Shown: positions 1 to 11,955 of the stretch, in pieces | Numbering within the stretch: position 1 is the first letter of the stretch | Layout of the letters: the number at the start of each line of letters is the position of its first letter | Source of the DNA: Primula veris | Taxonomy: Eukaryota; Streptophyta; Magnoliopsida; Ericales; Primulaceae | Length of the DNA stretch: 64,000 nucleotides | Reading direction: 5' to 3' | Assembly (NCBI GenBank): GCA_963682055.1 | Contig: OY821751.1 | Location: 1,612,001-1,676,000 of the forward strand | The notes under the pieces: model-generated | Database searches by the model: none | Seen by the model: the letters and a program-made list of their open reading frames with translations, nothing else | What the model was told of the DNA's origin: nothing | Translations under genes and position numbers: made by a program

Positions 1-1919
1 TCATTATTTTCACTTCTTTCTTTGCCATCAATTATAGGCTATGAATGAAGACTTCAATAATGGTCCACATATACAAGCATTTGTTTACATGTTTATATCA
101 CGAGCAAACATGTATTATCATTCATTTTATCCCATAACCCTATCATAATTCCGTGTTTCCAAAGCAATATCAGTAGCCCCCATATAGTATAACTTTTACA
201 TAAGTATATAATCACATTAATTATTAGGATAATGTGCTACAATCATTTTCTTAAGTGTTCTACGTACGACGACATTCTTAGTGCAAGTGGTTTTATTTAT
301 GGTTACGAAAACGAAAGAGTATTCGATATTCCAAAAACATAGAACCTAATGTATATCCAACCAATAATATTTTTTATGTTATGATATAGTACTCCTATCG
401 GGAAAGAATTTCATATACTTTGTATAATTTTTCTCAATCCTAAAAATGGAAATACTGCTCCTATATGTAAAAGGATCAGTGACGTGAGGATGAATACTCA
501 TCATTTAATCACTTGTGTTACCCGGTAATTATAAACGAAAGATAACGATTAGGAAACACTATACTAAATGTCACATTGTTTTTCGCTCTTTAAAACAGCC
601 ACGTGATGGCTCGTTTCGGGACTTAAACTCTGTCAAACAATAAGCCAACAACGCTTTCTCGCACACTCGTGTTTGCACTCACAAACGCTCGTTTTTGATC
701 ACTCAATCACAGCCGTTTCGAGGCAACGTGACTGCATAAATCTGAACAGATTTAAGACAAGCAAAATATATGTAAACGCAGGCGAACATAAATGAACACA
801 CACGTTTACGGCTGCAGCCAACCCAATATAAATCTCGTTAATATTAGGAACCAGATTACATACGTTTTACAAGTGTTTCTCACCCTTAAAACTCTCTTAA
901 AACATAATGAAATCTGCCCATGTACTAATTATAATTTCGTATATTTCAGTTACAAGTACAAAACAAGGGATCAAAACTGTTCTAACTAGCGGTTACAAAT
1001 TAATGGAAAAACTGCAGCAGCAACTCCTGTAACCGTTCCCGCCATTCTTCAAATGTGTCAAACCCTTCCAAAGTGACTGTACAACACCTACAACGTGCCC
1101 AATGTTCACCCGACCATTTTGATTATCGTAATCAACCCGCAATTCAACCAAAACAGCCAACCATTTGAACCAAAACAATCTGTTGTCGTGACTCAAAATC
1201 AACAGTCCGTTTGAACCATATCAAACGTGTCCCTTGCTTCAAACTTGCCCAAGAATTCGAACCATATCAAACTCGAAGACTTGACGTTCCTATACGCCAA
1301 AAATTAGCTAACTGTGCTCATAAATGTTACTTAAAAGTGTCAATCCGCTAACCAATCGAATGCTACCACCAAATGCTAACATTAAACACATACGTCATAA
1401 AGTAATGAAATAAATTTAGTGCTTCCACTAGTACTGCTATATATGTCATGTCGGTTAGCTGGTGTGACATTATTGTACTTCAATCCTTTAATGTTATTAT
1501 GTTTAAGGATGTGTTTAGCATAGTTTATATCATTTGATAAATTACCATAACATGTAATTGTTACAATTTTAATGCATTCTTGAACTAGAGGGACATAACG
1601 TGGTAGATGGGTGGCCCATTAGTACCCTAAAAGTTAAGGCAACAACAAAAGGTCAATACTTAATTAGAAACCTAATAAATGATATAAATTAAAATGACAT
1701 TTCTTATTCTCTAATGTCTTGTCAAATATTTCTTTATTTTCCCTTGCACCCATGAAGATATACTCCGTTTTCGTTACTCATGCTTAATACATTTAGGAAA
1801 TGGTATACTAACGTATGTTTAGCTACAAATCTAAAATAAATTAATAATAAGGAAAGGTTATTATTTTAGTTTCATGCATATACCTTTTACTCTTTTGTTT
1901 TTTCAGGCGAAGAAGTCCT
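1..1919. other. No gene recognised
   Basis: No convincing coding exon or intact transposon is seen. About 590-1300 differs from its surroundings: it is richer in C and A, poor in long T runs, and repeats a short phrase containing gaaccatatcaaac around 1215 and 1258. This looks like an old relic of a repeat or gene rather than a working unit. The short ORFs there have no recognisable domain. Confidence 0.5.
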
Positions 1920-1928
1920 CAATTTATA

Positions 1929-2068
1929 AAAAAGGGATATCTGATTGTGTTTTACACCGTCAGAAAAACTGTGTTTTGCTCTGTACCGTTTGATCAAAGG
2001 ATCAGACAGGTCCAGACACATACACAGTTTCTCTGACTGTGTAAAACACAGTTAGAGAAAGTTCTTCC
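1929..2068. mobile_element. 140-bp MITE with 9-bp TSD (Mutator-like)
   Basis: Imperfect inverted ends (about 1940-1958 against 2033-2056, sharing the core TGTGTTTTACAC) enclose 140 bp. The direct repeat CAATTTATA lies exactly on both sides (1920-1928 and 2069-2077). A 9-bp target duplication with inverted termini and no coding capacity fits a non-autonomous Mutator-like MITE. The family assignment rests on TSD length only. Confidence 0.6.
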
Positions 2069-2077
2069 CAATTTATA

Positions 2078-2499
2078 TGGAGTATTGACTAATTAGTTGA
2101 GGTGGTTTGGCACCATGACTATCATATCTCATTTTTTTCTTTTGGAAAGTTGAATATATTAGAGAAAATAGAGGAATTGCTCTGGTTATAGCACAATTAA
2201 AAAATAGAACATCATTTACAAATTAAGAACAAATCTAAAGGAAAAAAACAAAAATATATATCACAGTACCTAACATTCCTGTTCTTGTTTCTCTTTAGGT
2301 GATCATTGTTTGTTAACCTTGAGGATTTGAGTCTTTTTTTTTAACGGAATCCTATTATATAATCCAATTTAGGTGATTATTGTTTGCTCTGGTGATCATT
2401 GTTTTTTTCTAAAGGAAAAAAAACAAAAAATTAGATGGATGGTTAGATTATTCATTTTCTATAACTAATTTAATTTTTATATAATCTTATTATATAAGG
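2078..2499. other. No gene recognised
   Basis: AT-rich spacer. The phrase tgatcattgttt and close variants recur three times at about 2300, 2372 and 2392, a short degenerate local repeat. No coding potential is seen. Confidence 0.5.
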
Positions 2500-3430
2500 G
2501 TAAAACTAACAACAAGCACTAGATAAGAAACCTTATTAAGTTAACATATTTAATAACTAGTATAATTATTTAGTATTTATAATTATATATGAAAGTACTT
2601 TTTAGCGGTGGAGAGATAAAGAAGAAATAAATACGGAAGCATTGAAGATATTCAACATGATAGTAGTTATTAAAGTCAACTACATAAAAGGATCTCTATT
2701 TTCACGTATTATCTTTTAAATCTTTTAAGTTTTTATTTTTGTTGTTTAATCCTGTAGTTGTTAGTTTCGTTGTAATAAGATCGGATGACCAATTTAAACT
2801 CAATATAAATAAAATAGTGGGCAATCCCCACAGTTAATTAAAAAAAAAAATGAAAGTACTTTTTTAAGATAGATTTAAGGGGAATATATGTAAATATATA
2901 GTGAGTAATTTGTTAAGAAAATGAATATATCACTATTTTATTTCATTTATTTCCATATTTTAATTCTACATATTCTTAGAGGATCTTTTTTAATTTAAAT
3001 TTAGTTTCAACTAGGGTTCTATATTTTTATTTGGGTTTATTGTGTTAGAAAAGTACTTTTTTGTTTTTTTATTTAATTAGTATTTAATTTTATGTTAGTT
3101 TCAACTAATGTTCTATATTTTTATTTTGGTTTTATTGTGATGTAAAAGTAGTTTTTAGTTTTTTTTATTTAATTAGTATTTAATTTTATAATAGTTTCAA
3201 CTAGGGTTCCATATTTTATTTGAGTTTTATTGTTTTGGAAAAGTGGTTTTTAGTTTACTAAATTGTAAAATATATCAATTGTAAATACTATTAAGTTATT
3301 ACCATAAACTATTAATTTCTGGACTAAAAAATCAATCGGATTTTTACTAGTCATAAATAACTACATGATTTAAGTTATGGATAAGACTTAAACATTCTCC
3401 CAAAGGCACTTGTTAGCCAAACCGATTATA
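2500..3430 (+). repeat. Dispersed repeat, copy 1 (partner at 46880-47430)
   Basis: This block starts near GGTAAAACTAACAAC and ends near CACTTGTTAGCCAAACCG. It matches, in opposite orientation, 46880-47430 over most of its length, including the phrases ATAATTATTTA, AAGTACTTTTT, TTTCAACTAGGGTTC and ATCAATCGGATTTTTA. The two ends are imperfect inverted repeats of each other, suggesting an old terminal-inverted-repeat element. Within it a unit of about 115 bp (attTAATTTTA...TTTCAACTAGGGTTC...TTTTTAG) occurs three times in tandem between about 3000 and 3250; the partner has fewer units. It is interrupted by a younger insertion at 2604-2850. The superfamily is not identified. Confidence 0.6.
2604..2850 (+). 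mobile_element. Short LINE/SINE-like 3' end with poly(A) and 14-bp TSD
   Basis: This 247-bp insertion ends in a run of A and is flanked by the identical 14-mer TGAAAGTACTTTTT (2590-2603 and 2851-2864). The tail contains GTGGGCAATCCCCAC shortly before the poly(A), the same kind of tail seen at the end of the LINE at 45680-45720. Poly(A) plus a long, variable TSD is the signature of target-primed reverse transcription, so this is a severely 5'-truncated LINE or a LINE-mobilised SINE. No coding sequence is left. Confidence 0.75.
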
Positions 3431-4373
3431 TAAAAAATAAATTATAATTTTGTAAATTAAAACTAACTTTACAACACAATAAAAATTGAAATAAAACTAT
3501 AGAATCCTCGTTCAGAGTACCCTAAACTTAAATATTAATAATAATAAAAAAATTATATATTTTATGTGAACCAAACAAAAATCCCACTTAAGTTAAATTG
3601 AAAATTATTTACCTCTGGAATCACAATAGAATAACAAACATTAAATGTAAACACAACATTTTACTTTATAATTGAAAAATAAATCTATGAAATGAATTTG
3701 GATTAGCAATATCTAATATTGTAGCAAAATAATAAATGCAAATTATAGAAATGATTATATTCAATCCACTACCTTATTTACAAGATTTAATATAATTAAT
3801 GCTACATTAAATCATTTCCATGCTATTAGTATAATTAAAAGATAGTAGATAGATTGGATAACATTTAATCCTTTTAACGGTGTGTCTGGGGGCACAAGTT
3901 AGCTTTTTCCATATAAAATAAGCATTTGTACCTAACTTTAGAAAAAGATTTGAACTATGTATTTTTAATAAGTAAGTTTCAAAATATTTAAATGATCAGT
4001 TTTACTATTTATAAGGAGAAATAATAAAGTTTGATATTAGTTTCCATTTTTAGATCATTTTGGCCTGCAACGGATGAGTATGAGAACACGAATAAGCCTT
4101 TGCTCGTTTACTAATTTACTATTAAAAAAAAATATTACTAATTTACTATAATGAACATCATGAAATTCATGAAAATTACATGCATAAGAAAATAATACAT
4201 TACCAGTATAAGTTTTACTAAACTACATTTAGTGACCACTAAACATTTACCTCCACCATTAAGAAATTACATGGCCTTCTCCATAGAGAAATAGGTAAAA
4301 CAAAATTATTTACATAAATATACATTAATTTGTTGTTTTCCTTACGCGTAGATTTCAATCATTATGTAGAACA
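3431..4373. other. No gene recognised; 3' flank of the HD-Zip gene
   Basis: AT-rich sequence downstream, in gene sense, of the HD-Zip stop codon. It probably contains the 3' UTR close to 4374. No exon or bounded transposon is seen. Confidence 0.5.
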
Positions 4374-6048
4374 TCAACAAGCAGCTGAAGGATTTTTGAA
4401 TGGATCGAAGAAGTGAGCCTTTGACGAGGCAACCGATGATTGTTTGTTTGTGGTGTGATCGGAGCTGAACATTTTCTCACAAGAAGGGCACATAGAGAGA
4501 GTTGCCGTCGGCAACTGCATATAATAGGGTTGGGATATATTAAGTGCTTTGAGATCTTGTAACTCTTTCTGTAATCTTCGGTTTTCGTCTGTTAAATTTT
4601 TGCAGTAATTTTTCAAATACTCACAATCGACCTCTGTTTGCTTGAGCTTTGTCCTATTCATCCACAAATTTGAACATATTAATCGTATAAAACTATGTAC
4701 AATATTTGATTGAGAATTGTATAATTTGAAACATTTATATATATTATCTTCTCACGTGAATAGAATAGATGAGAGTGATTTTACTGAAGAAAAAGCCTAA
4801 GCTCTGATTACTATCTAACAAAATACTACTTTTTAACAGAATCAAAATATAGCACAATTTTCAACCCTTTTAAAAAATATACTATTTACTAAATTAATCA
4901 AGCTAGAGGAATTGGAAAATCATGTAAAATAAATAAATCATGAATTTGAATGATAATGATTGCTATATTTTTGAAGAAACGAACCTGGCTCGTCTATTTT
5001 GGAACCAGACCTCAACTTGTCTAGGCATCAATTTCAAATTCCTTGAAAGCTCTTCTTTTTGTTTCTGTAATTCCAATAAACATTTTATATATCACCAAAA
5101 CGAAAAGCAAAAGATTCCACAAAAAAGTATTTATAGTGCTGTACTATCTAGCTTGAACGTACCAAAAAGGCAAAAACCATAAATACGAGATTATGTATAT
5201 TTATATATGGCTCTTAATTTATTTATTTTTGTTGCAACCTATTCTTTTTTTTATTCGTAGCAAATACCTGTTGTTTTTTCTTAGAACCTTTGATAGATAT
5301 GGTTGACCTACTTTAAAATTTGTTTTAGATATTTACCTGAAAAAGTAATTTGACCATTTCGTTTAATAATAAATTAGGTATTTCCCATCAATTATATAAA
5401 AAAAATTAATAAAATTACAAGTCTGAACTTATATTTTCCTTGAATCATAAAAAATCAATGAAAATTTCTTAAAAGCTGCAATCAAAGAAGCCCGTAATGA
5501 TCATCTAGTATTTGTATCCAAACAATTAATCTCCTTTGTTTTCTTTGCCCTTCTATTAATTTTTCTAACATAAATAAATAAAAAGTGGGGTTCCCCCGCT
5601 AATTATATATAAAAGAAATTAAAAAAAAAAAAGAGTATTTGCATGAGTATGTGTGTGAAAGAGAGGGTACAGGGTTGAGTGTAGTATGTAGCTTAAAGCT
5701 CTCCTCTAAAATAGCAGATTGATCTTTGTTTAGCCTAAGTTTCTTCTTAGCAATATTCATGCCATCGTCATCTTCTTCTATCGTCCCTTCTTCGCTCCCG
5801 AATTCTCTTTCTCTCTTCATGCTACCATTGGACGACGTACCACTGTCTTCACGACGCAACAACAAATGATCACGAACGTCGATCTCTATACGACCACCTC
5901 CACAAATCCCAAGGGTTAGCGAGCTCTCGAACCCTCTCATGACTTTTTGTGACCTATGGTTATCGAACGAGTTCGATTTAGACTCACCCTTGGATGAAAA
6001 TTCTTGACCTAGAACTAGTCTTGTGTTACAAACATCGTCTAAACCCAT
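4374..6048 (-). CDS. HAT22-like: Class II HD-Zip transcription factor (HAT9/HAT22-like)
   Basis: Three exons are read on the minus strand: 6048-5671, 5064-4985 and 4653-4374 (stop TGA), with GT/AG introns of 606 and 331 bp, giving 245 residues. The start [14 protein letters not shown] matches the HAT9/HAT22 N-terminus. Residues about 101-153 form the homeodomain. Exon 2 carries the recognition-helix signature [11 protein letters not shown], and a leucine zipper follows immediately from about 154. The class II hallmark CPSCE lies at 208-212 and the chain ends NPSAAC. An acidic stretch (EEDDD, about 91-95) precedes the homeodomain and a short LTLGI resembles the EAR-type repressor motif. Known class II HD-Zips are nuclear dimers that bind CAATNATTG sites, mostly as repressors, often in shade or hormone responses; that role here is inferred. 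No disabling mutation is seen. Confidence 0.93.
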
Positions 6049-6342
6049 GTTTAGTTAAGTAGTTTTGTGAATGAATATAACTAGTATATTATAAGTAGTT
6101 GAGAGGTGAGGAGTGATAACAATATAATTTACTTTATTGATTGATGGGTGGGTGGGTGGGTGGGTGGCTATCTATAATGATTAGTATAATTATTTTATCT
6201 AGTGAAATGAAAGTAAAGAAAACATTTAGTTGAACAAAAGAGACGTTGTACGGACAAGTGGACCTTTTCTGAAAGGTAAATTTCACATGGATCTATTTGG
6301 TTGAAATAAATAAGTACTATATCTTCTTTAAACTACTTACTC
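6049..6342 (-). promoter_or_regulatory. HD-Zip upstream region with (GGGT)n quadruplex-prone run
   Basis: This is the immediate upstream/5' UTR region of the HD-Zip gene. On the plus strand 6146-6164 has five GGG tracts separated by single T bases, followed by TGG. Such single-base-loop runs are known to form very stable parallel G-quadruplexes. The G-rich strand is the template strand for this gene, about 100 bp before the ATG. No unambiguous TATA box is assigned. Confidence 0.5.
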
Positions 6343-6597
6343 AACTGTTCATTCCGTCCTCAAATAAGCTATCTATTACGAAAATACGTGAAAAATTTAA
6401 CTATCAAATTTAACATATCCAAAGTGTCGGATTTTTTAAAAAAAAATTCAATCACATAGTTCATAGTTAGAAACTTAGAACTATACGATGAAATTTTTAG
6501 ATTTTTCATTCCGACAATTTAGATATGTTAAATTTGATAGTGAAATTTGCATGTATTTTTTATAGGGGACACTTATTTAGGGACGGAGAGCGTATAA
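6343..6597. mobile_element. Stowaway-like MITE
   Basis: The ends are inverted versions of one another: ATTCCGTCCTCAAATAAG near 6350 and CTTATTTAGGGACGGAG near 6575. A second inverted pair lies inside (AACTATCAAATTTAACATAT near 6399 and its complement near 6522). The CTCCGTCCC-type terminus is typical of plant Stowaway (Tc1/mariner) MITEs, which insert at TA. Exact ends are uncertain by a few bases. It sits about 300 bp upstream of the HD-Zip start. Confidence 0.65.
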
Positions 6598-7300
6598 TTT
6601 TAATTTCTAATTTATTTTTGAGGTGCGGAGTGAAAACATGCTTTGAAAAATTCAGACGAAAAAGTTATGTGCTATGTTTTAATTTAGGTATTTTTACTCG
6701 TGTACTATACATAAAAAAGTGATTTAGCACGTTAACTTTATCTAGACCATTCACAATATAGAATATTTATTAAATATGATGTTAAAACGTTTATCTCCTA
6801 GTGAGAAAAAGTTTTGATTTCTGAAATATATACCAAATAACTTTAGTATATAATATTAGTTGAATACCAAAGCACTTTTTTATATCGTACTAGTAAATTG
6901 CCTAGAACATAAAGTTTTTTGTCTAAGTCTAAAAGCATACTTAATTTGTAAATTAAAATGATACTTACAAATCAATAAGATACACTTATCTATCTATTTT
7001 CAACTAAATTGGCCCATCTGAAATTTATTTTTTCGAAGAAGGAAATAAAAAGAGGATTCTAAACTTGAAAAATGCCAAAAAAAATTAACAGGGACCAAAA
7101 TATAGAGACAAGAGACACATCAAAAGTAGGATTTGGAATTTGATCCGCAATTATATCTGGCTGCTATATTCAAATTATTGTTATCCCCACACCTATCATT
7201 GATAGCTATGAGAAAAAAAGTTAGCTAAGGCCACCGAAAGATAAGTTATGATAATATTATATTCATTTAGACAAGTTTTGTCAATGTCAATGCCCTTCCT
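6598..7300. other. No gene recognised
   Basis: AT-rich intergenic DNA without coding signal or bounded element. Confidence 0.5.
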
Positions 7301-7309
7301 ATTTGAGCG

Positions 7310-7449
7310 GAAATCCGAGTATCTGACTCTAAGTCAGGGTTAATTTGCTTCCTACAGCCATTGGATCTATTACGGTTTAAATTTAATAACAGATCTAATG
7401 GCTGTGGAAAACAGAATAAACCTGACTCAGAGTCAGGTACTCTGCTTCC
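7310..7449. mobile_element. 140-bp MITE with 9-bp TSD (Mutator-like)
   Basis: The arms are inverted: ATCTGACTC near 7321 and CAGCCATTGGATCT near 7357 are complemented by GAGTCAGGTAC near 7430 and AGATCTAATGGCTG near 7392. The 9-mer ATTTGAGCG flanks both sides (7301-7309 and 7450-7458). Length and TSD match the element at 1929-2068, but the sequence differs. It is a non-coding Mutator-like MITE. Confidence 0.75.
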
Positions 7450-7489
7450 ATTTGAGCGATGGTTGAGCAAAACATACGATGAAAAAAAA

Positions 7490-7536
<47 letters not shown>
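7490..7536. repeat. (TA)n microsatellite
   Basis: About 23 uninterrupted TA dinucleotides, likely to vary in length between individuals and prone to sequencing slippage. Confidence 0.95.
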
Positions 7537-7539
<3 letters not shown>

Positions 7540-7635
7540 TTTAATTATCAAAAAATCGGATATAAATATTAGTATATATGTTATATTATATTATTTTTAT
7601 TTTTTTATTTTTGATGCTATATTATATATACCAAA

Positions 7636-7875
7636 TACTCTATTCGTTCCCATTTAATTGTCCAATATGAAACTACGTGTAATTATGACCGGCTTATAAC
7701 GTGTATCAAAATTGTCGAAATGATTTTTTTTTTAAATCTAATTATAAAATTTAACATTTAAACTATATGATCAATTTTTAAAATTTTTTATTCCGATAAT
7801 TTTAATGCAAGTTGTTAGCCGGTAAAAATTACATGTGGTTTTTTAATGGACAAATAATGAGAACCGAGGAAGCAT
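7636..7875. mobile_element. Stowaway-like MITE
   Basis: The left end CTCTATTCGTTCCCATTTAA and the right end around GAGAACCGAGGAAG form the CTCCGTTCCC-type termini. Internal arms (AACTACGTGTAATTATGACC against its near-complement at 7810-7840) fold on each other. The same family occurs at 54549-54775 and 57023-57257. Ends are approximate. Confidence 0.6.
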
Positions 7876-8102
7876 TAAATTAGGTTTGAGAATTCGGGAT
7901 TATGTAAATTAAGTATGTTATTATATTCTAATCAACGGTTCTCCCATGATTGAGCAGTCATAATATTCCACAGTTAACCAAAAAAAAAGTTTGTAAGAGG
8001 TTTAGTCCCGAATCATTTCTTTTTAATTGTTTATTAAAATCATACTTGTGAATAAAATTGATTTTTGTTAAATTTTGTAGTTTTGACGGGGAACTTTATA
8101 TA

Positions 8103-8281
8103 CACTATAAAATAATATTTGATTTAATAAGAGTCAAAATCTGTCACTAATTTAAAAACCGTCACAAATTTGTCGCAAATTAACTAAACTGTCACAAAGC
8201 GTCACAAAAACCGTCGCTAATAAGGTCGTAACAAAAAATACCATCACTAATCCCGTCGCTATTTAGGTATTTTTTGCAGTG
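8103..8281. mobile_element. CACTA-like MITE, family A copy 1
   Basis: The element runs from CACTATAAAATAA to TTTTTTGCAGTG, i.e. CACTA ... TAGTG-like termini. The interior repeats CTGTCACAAA/TGTCGCAAAT phrases. A second copy at 13574-13755 is clearly homologous from end to end. No clean 3-bp TSD survives. It is non-coding, assigned to CACTA (En/Spm) by its termini. Confidence 0.6.
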
Positions 8282-8736
8282 AGATACTGTTGTTCTGACA
8301 CTACAACTTCACACATGTGTCTCACCTAATTTTTCATTTGTATTACTTACTAGAAATGTCAATAGCTTTTAGAAAAAATGTTGGTAAAAATGAGACTCCT
8401 TATATTTTGCAATAAAATAAAAAGTAATTATGTTACTAAACTGTTGTTCAAATTTAACGATATTAATTTTACCAACAGTTTAAAAAAAATATATGACAAT
8501 ATTTTTGGTAGCGTATAGACACTATAAAATAATTGAAATCATTTGGTAACCAAGTAAGAACAAGAAATAAGCTCATTATTTCATGCATGCATATATAGTG
8601 GTATCCCCTTAAAAAAGATAGCCATGCTTATCTTTTGAGGATTTATAGCTTGCCATTTCAAATGCAAGTGTGTCATAAACAATGAATAAAATGAAAGAGA
8701 GACAATCGAATAAAAAAATGCTCCACATGGAAAGTC

Positions 8737-8935
8737 GGTGACGGAACCAAAATTATAAAATGGGAGGGCTTATTTTCTATATAAAAAAAATTATACTTTA
8801 TATGAATTTATTTTACGGAATGTTCTGTAACACTAAAATTTAAATATTTTAATCAAAATATATAAAAACAAAATTTTTCCATCAATATTTTTTAAAAGGG
8901 GGCTGTAGCCCCGACTATCCATATTTAATTCATTC
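8737..8935. mobile_element. Relic with GACGGAACC...GGGGCTGTAGCCCC ends (low confidence)
   Basis: The text GTGACGGAACCAAAATT...GGGAGGGCT and, 130 bp later, AAGGGGGCTGTAGCCCC resembles the ends of the repeat at 26560-27140, which begins GGGGCGGAGCCATGATTT. It is probably a diverged non-autonomous DNA transposon. Boundaries and superfamily are uncertain. Confidence 0.3.
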
Positions 8936-10529
8936 TCTTGACGGGAGGTAACCGTACAAGTAAAAAAAAGAAAAAAAAGTGATGAAAGGAAGTGATATGA
9001 TTCACCGACAACACTTGATTTCAGCAACCAACAAATCATAATTTCATCGTCTATAAGAATTGATCATTGATGAAGCAATAAACTTCATGGGTCGTCGGCA
9101 CCAAGATTGGTTATGTTTGTCTACGGTAAATCTTGGATGGTCTTGCTCGATACTCAGTGTAACATGACACCGATCTAATAACCTCAAATGCTCAACATGA
9201 GAGATAATACTAATAAGTTAAGTGTAGTAAAAAGAGTGTTGTACGAGATCGACGTTCTATATTACCCCATAATTGACTTTATTTATCGGGAAATAGACGC
9301 CTCGACTTTTAAGCTTCGATCTAATGGCCTTGGTCTTGCTTAACTTTAGCCCATTAATAAAGATTTAAGTATCATTTAAAAGAATTTTGACCAACTTGCC
9401 CTTTATTTTGATATTGGACAGTTGTGAATTGTGATAGATGGGTGAATAGTCTGACCAATATTCTAAAATGTGCGTCTATGCGTAAATTAAGTACAGATTA
9501 GACGGTAGACCGAGTCTAAAAACCTAAAATATTAAGCGGGATTCAGCGAATTAGGCGGAATTATGCGCTAGACGGTCAATTCCCGCCTGAAGTGCGCCTT
9601 TTGGAACGTTGAGTCTCACATTAAACGGCTCAACTCGTGGTCTGTTTACCGGTTATGTCAGTCATATTAAGGGTACATTGAAGTATTACTCAACCAAAGA
9701 ATATTGCAACTATACATACTTACTCTAGCTAACCAAACCATCTCAAATAAACTTGGTTCGTTGAAGCGCAACCAATAATCATTCATAATGACAATAACGT
9801 GTGAAATAACATTATTAGACGGCTGTTTTAGTTGCCTATAGTTCACGATTGATCTCAATGAAATATCAAACCAAATGAGTGTTTTCATCACAAGCACATG
9901 AACTTGTCTACCACTCCATGCTTACTAGACATGGGGTTGGTATTGTCACATTGCTAGATTACCAAATTGGCTTTATGTTTACAGGTAATATTGTAGGTGG
10001 TAGCTTGTAATCATTTCCATTGTCATTGTGGAATAAGACGAGACATATATAGGCACATCCATAATTTGCAGTTTTTGAGAAGAAAATGTAGGGTTGGCGC
10101 AGTACACACATTTATTTAATTACAATCCAACTCATAATTTTTTAAAGCAAAACTGTATTGCAATTATTTCTCGTGCAACTATTTTCTTTTTAGCTAATTG
10201 TACTAATGTTTAATTTTAGGCCGACTAGTTCTATTACTTTGACCTAAATAAGCTAGAAGTAAAATAGTGCAACCCATTTTTTTATTAGAAACTGTATCCA
10301 AACCACCACTAATATATAGAGAAAAGGACCCATTTCTAACATGAGTAACAAACGAATAGAAGATATTTACTAAATTTCTTGAATGATTAGTTTATAACAT
10401 CATAGTGCTGGTTAAAAATGGAATACTTACATTTGAAGTTAATTTGACGTAACAGTTGCATCTTCTATACACTAACTCGTATTTTCATCTATTTGTAACT
10501 TTATACGCAGTTTTTTTTCCAGAAAGAGT
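8936..10529. other. No gene recognised
   Basis: No exon with a recognisable domain. Around 9480-9620 the sequence is less AT-rich with a recurring GGCGGAATT/GCGGGATT phrase, probably an old repeat. No boundaries are visible. Confidence 0.45.
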
Positions 10530-10648
10530 ACAACACGAGAACTTCCCAAGAGGAAAGGGGTCACCCATCGTGGTTCACTTTACGATTAGTTAGGTCACCA
10601 ACAAACCAAGAAACTTAACTTCTTAGTGATGCGGAGATGCCGTGGTCA
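10530..10648 (-). pseudogene. 5S rRNA-like relic (reverse orientation)
   Basis: Read on the minus strand this stretch recalls plant 5S rRNA. On the plus strand, ACAACACGAGAACTTCCCAA and GGTCACCCATC correspond to the complement of the conserved 5S 3' part, and CTTAACTTCTTAGTGATG to the middle. The centre is scrambled and lengthened, so it cannot be functional. 5S-derived sequence inside a dispersed element such as a Cassandra-type LTR or a SINE3-like element is an alternative origin. Confidence 0.4.
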
Positions 10649-11624
10649 CAATCTGGCTGCAGGCTAGCGCTTCCTTAATTATTATGTATGATTTTCGATC
10701 TTTTAATATATAAATCCAAATTTAATTAGTTACTATATACATCAATACGATTCCAAAGTCAAAACAGGCTCAAAGGTATAAGGCCTCTTTATATTCTTCT
10801 ATGGAACAAACATGAATACTTATTTGTCGAAAAAAACTGATTAAGATTTCTAAATTTAAAGGACAAAGTTACCAAATGAGTCCTTAGCTATCTCCGAATG
10901 CTCGATTTCTATAGAATTGTCCCAATTCCTCTTTTCCAATTCCAAAATCGTTACTTTATCATTGTTATAACTTATAGGATGAAGCTTGAAATTTGAATGA
11001 GAATGTATTCCGTAGTATGTATGGTCTATTCTTCTAAGTTTGGTCCAAGAAACTTGGACCCCCTATATTACTGCCTGAGGCCCAATTAAACAAAAGTCTT
11101 TTCTATGCATTTTTTACAAATTTGTCAAAAAAGTATTTGGTGCCACAATATTGTTGTTTAATTTCATTGAAGCTACAGCTTTCAAGTATTCTACATAAAG
11201 GTTGGGGAAAAACATTTATATAGAAGTAGAAAATTTTATGGTCAAAAATGTTTTTTTTGTTGCTGTTAAACTATTGAACCAAATATAGTCTTGTTTTAAA
11301 CTAAAAGGTAAAAGAGCTAAGCTTTAAATCTGCAAATAAACAAGGCTATCCCTTTAAAGTTTAAAGTAATGTTTGCTTACTTGCGCTTAACAAATGAGTA
11401 AAGCACAGTCGTATTCTTCGAAATAAGATATTACTCATCAAAAGCTGGATACAAAATTTAAGGTGGCTTTTATAGAAGATAAGAAGTGACCATCGTATAT
11501 ATGAACCCTTTTCGGTACAAAAACCGGATTACAATAGATGATACAGTACCTTAACAAACGAAACAACGGTCAAGTCGCGAAGTATAGAATTAAAGAGTTG
11601 ATTGCTACAACAGTATTGTGACTA
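10649..11624. other. No gene recognised
   Basis: AT-rich spacer without coding signal or bounded element. Confidence 0.5.
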
Positions 11625-11828
11625 CACTACAAAAAAAAATTGTATATTACAACACTTCGGTTACAATTTGTCTGATACTATACGGCTTGTTACTGAAATT
11701 TAGTAATAGTATAGCAACAAAAATTGTTGCTAATTGTTGATAAATGTTGCTATACTGTTGCTGAATTTTCTGCAACAAGTCGTATAGTAACAGACCGGTT
11801 GTTGTTATCATGTTATTTTCTTGTAGTG
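11625..11828. mobile_element. CACTA-like MITE, family B copy 1
   Basis: Starts CACTACAAAAAAAA and ends TTTTCTTGTAGTG, giving inverted CACTA-type termini. The interior (TGTCTGATACTATACGGC, GTTGCTGAATTTTCTGCAAC, CAAGTCGTATAGTAACAG) is shared with 48368-48561. The expected 3-bp TSD is only 2 of 3. Confidence 0.65.
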
Positions 11829-11955
11829 ATATTATGACACATGTTTTATACGCTTGGAGGTATACGTTTAGGGGGTATAAGCAGAAAATAGTGATTTTTT
11901 GAGTTGTCAAGCTCTTTAAATCAGGTTTAATTGAGCGTTATGCTATATTCTTTGT

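Noticed and set aside
4940..5182. 80-residue plus-strand ORF over HD-Zip exon 2
   Set aside because: Antisense of the homeodomain exon whose minus-strand reading gives WFQNRR and proper splice sites.
7267..7551. 94-residue minus ORF with a YIYIYI run
   Set aside because: Translation of the TA microsatellite plus a MITE; no codon constraint expected. Not related to the PSK YIYTQ motif.
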